64,000 nt of DNA, from assembly GCF_001553935.1 (NCBI RefSeq), contig NZ_CP014232.1, forward strand, positions 868,001 to 932,000, read 5' to 3'. This stretch comes from Actinomyces oris (lineage in GTDB: Bacteria; Actinomycetota; Actinomycetes; Actinomycetales; Actinomycetaceae). Positions 61,684-64,000 of the stretch are shown here, piece by piece. The notes beneath the pieces were generated by a model. It was not told the DNA's origin and did no database searches. It saw nothing but the letters and a program-made list of their open reading frames with translations. The position numbers were made by a program, and so were the translations under genes. The number at the start of each line of letters is the position of its first letter. Position 1 is the first letter of the stretch.

Positions 61684-63150
61684 GTGACTCAGCAACCGCA
61701 GCCCGCCGGCCGGCCCTCCAGTGCCACCGCCTCCACCAACACCTCCCTGTTCGAGGCGGCTCGCGCCGTCATCCCCGGGGGCGTCGACTCCCCCGTGCGC
61801 GCCTTCGGCTCGGTGGGTGGCACGCCGCGGTTCATCGCCTCGACGAGCGGTGCCCACGTCACCGACGCCGAGGGCCGCAGCTACGTGGACCTGGTGGGCT
61901 CGTGGGGCCCGGCACTCCTGGGCCACGCCCATCCGGAGGTCGTCGCCACGGTCCAGGCCGCCGCCGCCCGCGGCCTGTCATTCGGTGCCCCCACCGCCAC
62001 AGAGACGCTCCTGGCCGAGGAGGTGCGCCGCCGGGTGCCGGCCGCACAGAAGGTGCGCTTCGTGTCCACCGGCACCGAGGCGACGATGACGGCCGTGCGC
62101 CTGGCCCGCGGCGCCACGGGCCGCGACCTGGTGGTGAAGTTCGCCGGCTGCTACCACGGGCACAGTGACGGCCTGCTCGCGGCGGCCGGCTCGGGCCTGG
62201 CCACCGGCGGCCTGCCGGGCAGCGCCGGCGTACCCGCGGCGGTGGCCGCCCAGACCATCGTCCTGCCCTATAACGACGTCGCCGCCCTGGAGGCCTGCTT
62301 CGCCGAGCGCGGCGCCGAGATCGCCGCAGTCATCACCGAGGGCGCCCCGGCCAACATGGGGATCGTGCCACCGGCGCCCGGCTTCAACGCCGCGATCCGC
62401 CGCATCACCGCCGAGCACGGCGCGCTCATGATCCTCGATGAGGTCCTCACTGGCTTCCGCGTGGGCCCGGCCGGCTGGTGGGGCCTGGAGGCCGTCGACG
62501 GCTGGACCTCGGACCTGCCGGTCTTCGCCACCGCCGGCGCCGCTGCTTCTGAGCGCGCCGACGTCGCAGCCCCCTCCTGGCCGGGCGCCGAATGGCGCGA
62601 GCGCGCCACCTGGGTGCCGGACCTGGTGACCTTCGGGAAGGTCGTGGGCGGCGGGATGCCGCTGGCCGCCGTCGGCGGGCGCATGGAGGTCATGGACCTG
62701 CTGGCGCCGGACGGCCCCGTCTACCAGGCGGGCACGCTCTCGGGGAACCCGCTGGCCACGGCGGCCGGCCTGGCCACGCTCCAGCGGGCCGACGACGCCG
62801 TCTACGCCTCGGTGGCCGAGCATGCCCGGACCATCGGAGAGGTGGTCTCGGCGGCCCTGAACGAGCAGGGCGTGCCCCACCGCGTGCAGCGGGCGGGCTC
62901 GCTGTTCTCCTTCATGTTCGGGCAGCGGGCCGCCGAGCAGGGCGTGAGCGACTACGAGGCCGCTCGCGCCCAGGAGACCTGGCGCTACGGGCCCTTCTTC
63001 CACGCCTTCCTCGAGGCGGGGGTGGGCCTGCCGCCGTCGGTCTTCGAGGCCTGGTTCGTCTCGGCCGCGCACAGCGAGGCGGAGCTGGAGGCGATTGCGG
63101 CCGCGGCCCCGGCGGCCGCCCGCGCCGCCGCCCAGGCCCAGGCGAGCTGA
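61684..63150 (+). CDS. hemL: Glutamate-1-semialdehyde 2,1-aminomutase
   Basis: A 488-residue PLP enzyme making 5-aminolevulinate. Motifs are [54 protein letters not shown] ([11 protein letters not shown]) and the PLP lysine in [18 protein letters not shown]. An insertion of about 30 residues lies between GWWGLE and [13 protein letters not shown] at 61684 is preceded by a short AGGAT site; TAGGTT near 61611 may be its -10 element. With HemA it starts the pathway. Confidence 0.95.
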   Translation: MTQQPQPAGRPSSATASTNTSLFEAARAVIPGGVDSPVRAFGSVGGTPRFIASTSGAHVTDAEGRSYVDLVGSWGPALLGHAHPEVVATVQAAAARGLSFGAPTATETLLAEEVRRRVPAAQKVRFVSTGTEATMTAVRLARGATGRDLVVKFAGCYHGHSDGLLAAAGSGLATGGLPGSAGVPAAVAAQTIVLPYNDVAALEACFAERGAEIAAVITEGAPANMGIVPPAPGFNAAIRRITAEHGALMILDEVLTGFRVGPAGWWGLEAVDGWTSDLPVFATAGAAASERADVAAPSWPGAEWRERATWVPDLVTFGKVVGGGMPLAAVGGRMEVMDLLAPDGPVYQAGTLSGNPLATAAGLATLQRADDAVYASVAEHARTIGEVVSAALNEQGVPHRVQRAGSLFSFMFGQRAAEQGVSDYEAARAQETWRYGPFFHAFLEAGVGLPPSVFEAWFVSAAHSEAELEAIAAAAPAAARAAAQAQAS

Positions 63151-63196
63151 TCGCCCTCCGTGGATCTGGTCCGACGTCGGAGCCCAGAACTGCCCA

Positions 63197-63309
63197 CACT
63201 GCACGAGGTTGGGGACCTACTGGCCAGGGGTTGTGCATACTGCACGAACCCCCGCACCGCGTGGAGTACACCCACCTGTCGGCCAGTGGAGCCCGACCCT
63301 CGTGCAGTG
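63197..63309 (-). repeat. 113-bp TGCACGA repeat, copy 2 (inverted)
   Basis: Reverse-orientation copy of the element at 29597-29709, with the same length, inverted CACTGCACGAGG termini, an internal TGCACGAAC and TGGAGTACAC. It lies between hemL and the convergent macrodomain gene. Confidence 0.85.
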
Positions 63310-63359
63310 CGCCGCCTCAGGCGCACTGCGGACGGCGAGGCACGGCGGACCCCAGTCCC

Positions 63360-64000
63360 CTACGGCCGCCAGGGCGGCGGGGCGAGGGCGGCCTCGTAGG
63401 CGGCGACGTCGACGTCGGCGTTGAGGCTGATGACGATGCGCATCCGGGAGTCGGGGTGGGCCGCCAGCCAGCGGCCGATCGTCTCCAACGTCACCAGCGC
63501 GGCCTGCCGCTTGGGGTAGCCGAAGACGCCCGTGGACAGCGAGCACAGGCCGACGCTGCCCAGCCCCGCGGCGTGCGCGACGTTGAGGACGCTCGTGTAG
63601 CACGAGGACAGCAGGCGCCGATCATGCAGGGTCGGTTTGCGCCCGTCCTCGATGACGGGCCCCACCGAGTGGATGACGTGCTGGGCCGGCAGGTGGTAGC
63701 CGCCGGTGAAGACGGCTCGGCCGGCGGGCTCCCCGCCCTGGCGACGGGTGGGGTCGAAGGTCTCCGCCCAGGTCATGTAGCGGGCGCACTCGGCGCGCAG
63801 GGCCGGCCCGGCGACGGCGTGGATGATGTTGTCGATGCAGCGGTGCCCGGGGGCGAAGCAGCCGAGCATCCCGGAGTTCGCGGCATTGAGGACGGCGCCA
63901 GCGCGCAGCCGGGTGAGGTCGCCGCGCCAGAAGGCCACGTTGCGGCCCAGCAGGCCGGGAACGTGATCGGTGATGGCCAGGGGCGGGATCTCGGTGGCGT
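63360..64000 (-). CDS. Zinc-dependent macrodomain protein (ADP-ribosyl hydrolase type), cut by the right edge
   Basis: The frame enters from the right edge and ends at 63360, giving 213 residues. After LAITDHVPGLLGR and WRGDLTRLRAGAVLNAANS comes GCFAPGHRCIDNIIHAVAG, the hallmark of the Zn-macrodomain class with Cys-His-Cys ligands. HSVGPVIEDGRKPT and LSTGVFGYP complete the ADP-ribose site. From established work, such enzymes reverse lipoate-dependent ADP-ribosylation made by SirTM sirtuins on GcvH-L proteins and are usually in the same operon. The missing N-terminus and any partners lie beyond the window. Confidence 0.9.
   Translation of the reverse strand, partial: ATEIPPLAITDHVPGLLGRNVAFWRGDLTRLRAGAVLNAANSGMLGCFAPGHRCIDNIIHAVAGPALRAECARYMTWAETFDPTRRQGGEPAGRAVFTGGYHLPAQHVIHSVGPVIEDGRKPTLHDRRLLSSCYTSVLNVAHAAGLGSVGLCSLSTGVFGYPKRQAALVTLETIGRWLAAHPDSRMRIVISLNADVDVAAYEAALAPPPWRP

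Overview
The window is very GC-rich chromosomal DNA from a Gram-positive actinobacterium, most likely an Actinomyces or close relative in the Actinomycetaceae. Reasons: a WhiB regulator, many GTG and apparently leaderless starts, an Ssd-TadA-TadB/C locus, MurT/GatD, and a haem pathway that ends in the coproporphyrin branch (HemQ). From memory, the gene order HAD phosphatase / Ssd-Tad / alpha-beta hydrolase / nth / crp / DUF4177 / whiB / class A PBP / metallophosphoesterase follows the mycobacterial Rv3658-Rv3683 neighbourhood. The genus assignment is an inference; no rRNA lies in the window.

Layout. 1-4.9 kb: edge-truncated methyltransferase, a frameshifted flavin oxidoreductase, the ahpC-ahpD peroxide-defence pair and a PH-domain membrane protein. 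4.9-9 kb: ssd-tadA-tadBC without adjacent pilin genes. 9-18.4 kb: HAD phosphatase, Fic-like protein with a degraded motif, two related membrane proteins (one with a disordered domain of about 850 residues), azlCD, a TMEM175-like channel and an alpha/beta hydrolase lacking its nucleophile. 18.5-28.8 kb: MacB-like ABC exporter, nth, crp, DUF4177, whiB, class A PBP, metallophosphoesterase, SDR and macrodomain. 29.1 kb: tRNA-Pro(CGG). 29.8-41.1 kb: coiled-coil protein, PAP2-DAGK fusion, murT-gatD, PspC protein, and two tandem feoAB units with an nfu gene between them.

41.3-50.6 kb looks accessory: NUDIX, VOC protein, cysteine hydrolase with a GlxA-type regulator, a vapBC module, GH13 enzyme, TetR, Dps, lipoprotein and a second PIN/Phd toxin-antitoxin module. 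Six same-orientation copies of a GGGGACA-rich palindromic repeat separate these units. 50.6-63.2 kb holds nine haem genes, hemQ-hemH-hemA on the minus strand facing away from hemE-hemY-hemC-hemD-hemB-hemL. They cover glutamyl-tRNA to haem, except that the hemQ frame is broken by one missing base. The window ends in a zinc-type macrodomain gene.

Functional themes are iron and haem (duplicated Feo transport, Nfu, haem synthesis, Dps, DtxR-like boxes), peroxide defence, and cell-envelope work (MurT/GatD, PBP, DAGK, Tad). The least explained parts are several families of inverted-repeat intergenic elements: the GGGGACA family (8 copies), a 113-bp TGCACGA family (2 copies), a 66-bp hairpin with fixed loop and compensatory arm change (2 copies), and two single elements with inverted termini of 21-23 bp. 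Two genes are broken at G homopolymers (flavin oxidoreductase and hemQ), which may be sequencing undercalls.
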